A DNA stretch of 64,000 nucleotides from Tsuneonella flava. Lineage in GTDB: Bacteria; Pseudomonadota; Alphaproteobacteria; Sphingomonadales; Sphingomonadaceae. The notes beneath the pieces are model-generated. The model was given only the letters and a program-made list of their open reading frames with translations, had not been told where the DNA came from and ran no database searches. The position numbers were made by a program, and so were the translations under genes. The DNA lies in the NCBI RefSeq assembly GCF_002870965.1, contig NZ_PHSO01000001.1, positions 310,001 through 374,000 of the forward strand, given 5' to 3'. Shown here in pieces: positions 63,393 to 64,000 of the stretch (position 1 is its first letter; every line of letters begins with the position of its first letter).

Positions 63393-64000
63393 TCAGGCTG
63401 CTTGCTTAGTCTTGAACTTGCGCCGCGCCAGAACGGCCGCTGCCGCCGCTCCGAACAGAATGGTCATCGGCGGTGCCGGAACAGGCGTACCGCTGCTACC
63501 GCTCGAGGAAGAGCCGGAAGAGCTGCTGCTCGACGACGATGACGACGAACTGCTGCTCGACGAAGAGCTGGAACTCGTCGAACTCGTCATGTTGCCTGTG
63601 CTCGAACCAATCCCACTGCTGCTTGACGAGGAGGAGGAGGAGGAGGAGGAGGACGAACTGCTGGAACTCGACGAACTGCTGCCTCCCGAGCTGGTCCAGC
63701 CCGACGATGAACCGTGATGGCCGCTCGATCCGTGGTGTCCGCTGGAGCCATGATGCCCACTGGAGCCGTTACCCCCCGACGAGCTGCTGCTCGAAGAGCT
63801 GCTACTGGACGATGAGCTCGAAGAACTGCTTGAGGAACTGCTGGATGACGAGCTGGATACGTTACCGGACGAGCTCGAAACATTGCCAGAGGAACTGGAA
63901 ACGTTGCCCGATGAGCTGGTGACGCCACCAGAAGAACTGGAGACGTTGCCCGAAGAAGACGAGACGTCACCAGAGGAACTGGAAACATTGCCCGAAGAAG
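63393..64000 (-). CDS. Serine-repeat surface protein with C-terminal sorting-type tail (partial, 3' part)
   Basis: The minus-strand frame is open from the right edge to the stop at 63393, 201 codons, without a start in the window. It reads repeats of SSSSGNV and SSSSGDV, then a pure Ser block, then GSSGHHGSSGHHGSSGH units, a second long Ser run (about 63 residues with few breaks) and the end GTPVPAPPMTILFGAAAAAV followed by LARRKFKTKQAA. That end has the three parts of a PEP-CTERM-like signal: VPAP motif, hydrophobic span and basic tail. It is probably exported, anchored and then cleaved. The ORFs in other frames here are shadows. Confidence 0.75.
   Translation of the reverse strand, partial: SSGNVSSSSGDVSSSSGNVSSSSGGVTSSSGNVSSSSGNVSSSSGNVSSSSSSSSSSSSSSSSSSSSSSSSSSSGGNGSSGHHGSSGHHGSSGHHGSSSGWTSSGGSSSSSSSSSSSSSSSSSSSSSSGIGSSTGNMTSSTSSSSSSSSSSSSSSSSSSSSGSSSSGSSGTPVPAPPMTILFGAAAAAVLARRKFKTKQAA

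Noticed and set aside
63587-63988. 133-codon Arg/Pro/Val-rich ORF on the minus strand at the right edge
   Set aside because: It is another frame of the serine-repeat DNA; the Ser/Gly frame is the one that ends in a sorting-type tail.

Overview
The window is chromosomal DNA of a G+C-rich alphaproteobacterium, most likely of the order Sphingomonadales and probably an Erythrobacteraceae-type organism. This rests on family make-up rather than on any rRNA gene, since none is present: a ChpT histidine phosphotransferase, a STAS-fused MlaE permease, TorF and TonB-dependent outer-membrane proteins, DUF3297, DUF4153 and TIGR02186 proteins, an ATP12 chaperone and an RpoH heat-shock sigma factor. No prophage, plasmid functions, CRISPR array or intact insertion sequence was seen. 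Most genes are core housekeeping genes packed into short operons, many with ATGA, GTGA or TGATG start/stop overlaps.

Layout. 1-6.8 kb (minus strand): start of an acyltransferase, the gatC-gatA-gatB tRNA amidotransferase genes with an unlisted 46-residue membrane peptide between gatA and gatB, a DUF4153 membrane protein, a membrane-anchored FKBP isomerase and rpsU. 7-10.8 kb (plus): crcB, an RluC-type pseudouridine synthase, a PaiB-like protein, a HAD phosphatase, a small membrane protein and an ATP12 chaperone. 11.3-14.9 kb (minus): a complete Mla-type lipid transport operon. 15-20.6 kb (plus): valS, queE and a MATE transporter. 20.6-26.9 kb (minus): a 264-bp MITE-like element sitting exactly in the stop codon of a HerA-like ATPase gene, a TIGR02186/TauE pair, and a reduced NfrA/NfrB-like glycan or phage-receptor pair. 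27-32.6 kb: nhaA, nhaD, gloA, a TorF porin, a phosphoesterase. 32.6-38.6 kb: RNase P RNA, an AhpD-like protein, an AmpD-like amidase coupled to chpT, purU, a JAMM peptidase, LtrA and rluD. 38.7-42 kb (plus): rpoH, a ferritin-like protein, mtgA and a zinc/cation exporter. 42-51 kb: clpX, clpP, a TonB receptor, a CHAP hydrolase, trigger factor with a histone-like tail, tRNA-Leu, DUF3297 and a second CHAP hydrolase. 51-60 kb: der, an isoaspartyl peptidase, a GNAT protein, ispG, two convergent L,D-transpeptidase-type genes and a DMT transporter. 60.5-64 kb: acnA and the 3' part of a serine-repeat surface protein with a C-terminal sorting-type tail.

Themes. Proteostasis is well represented (rpoH, clpP, clpX, tig, FKBP, ATP12), as is envelope biology (Mla system, two L,D-transpeptidase-type proteins, MtgA, an AmpD-like amidase, two CHAP proteins, TorF, a TonB receptor, the NfrAB-like pair, the serine-repeat protein). 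Ion homeostasis is covered by CrcB, NhaA, NhaD and a CDF exporter.

The least explained material is non-coding: (i) a TIR-bounded element inserted into a stop codon; (ii) three 116-119 bp elements with GTCATTGCGAG inverted ends, some joined to a second dispersed module; (iii) a TCAGGACAGTGTAACATGTG motif present three times, in one case directly followed by a hairpin that swallows the queE start codon. All functional statements are inferred from sequence reading; no database search was run.
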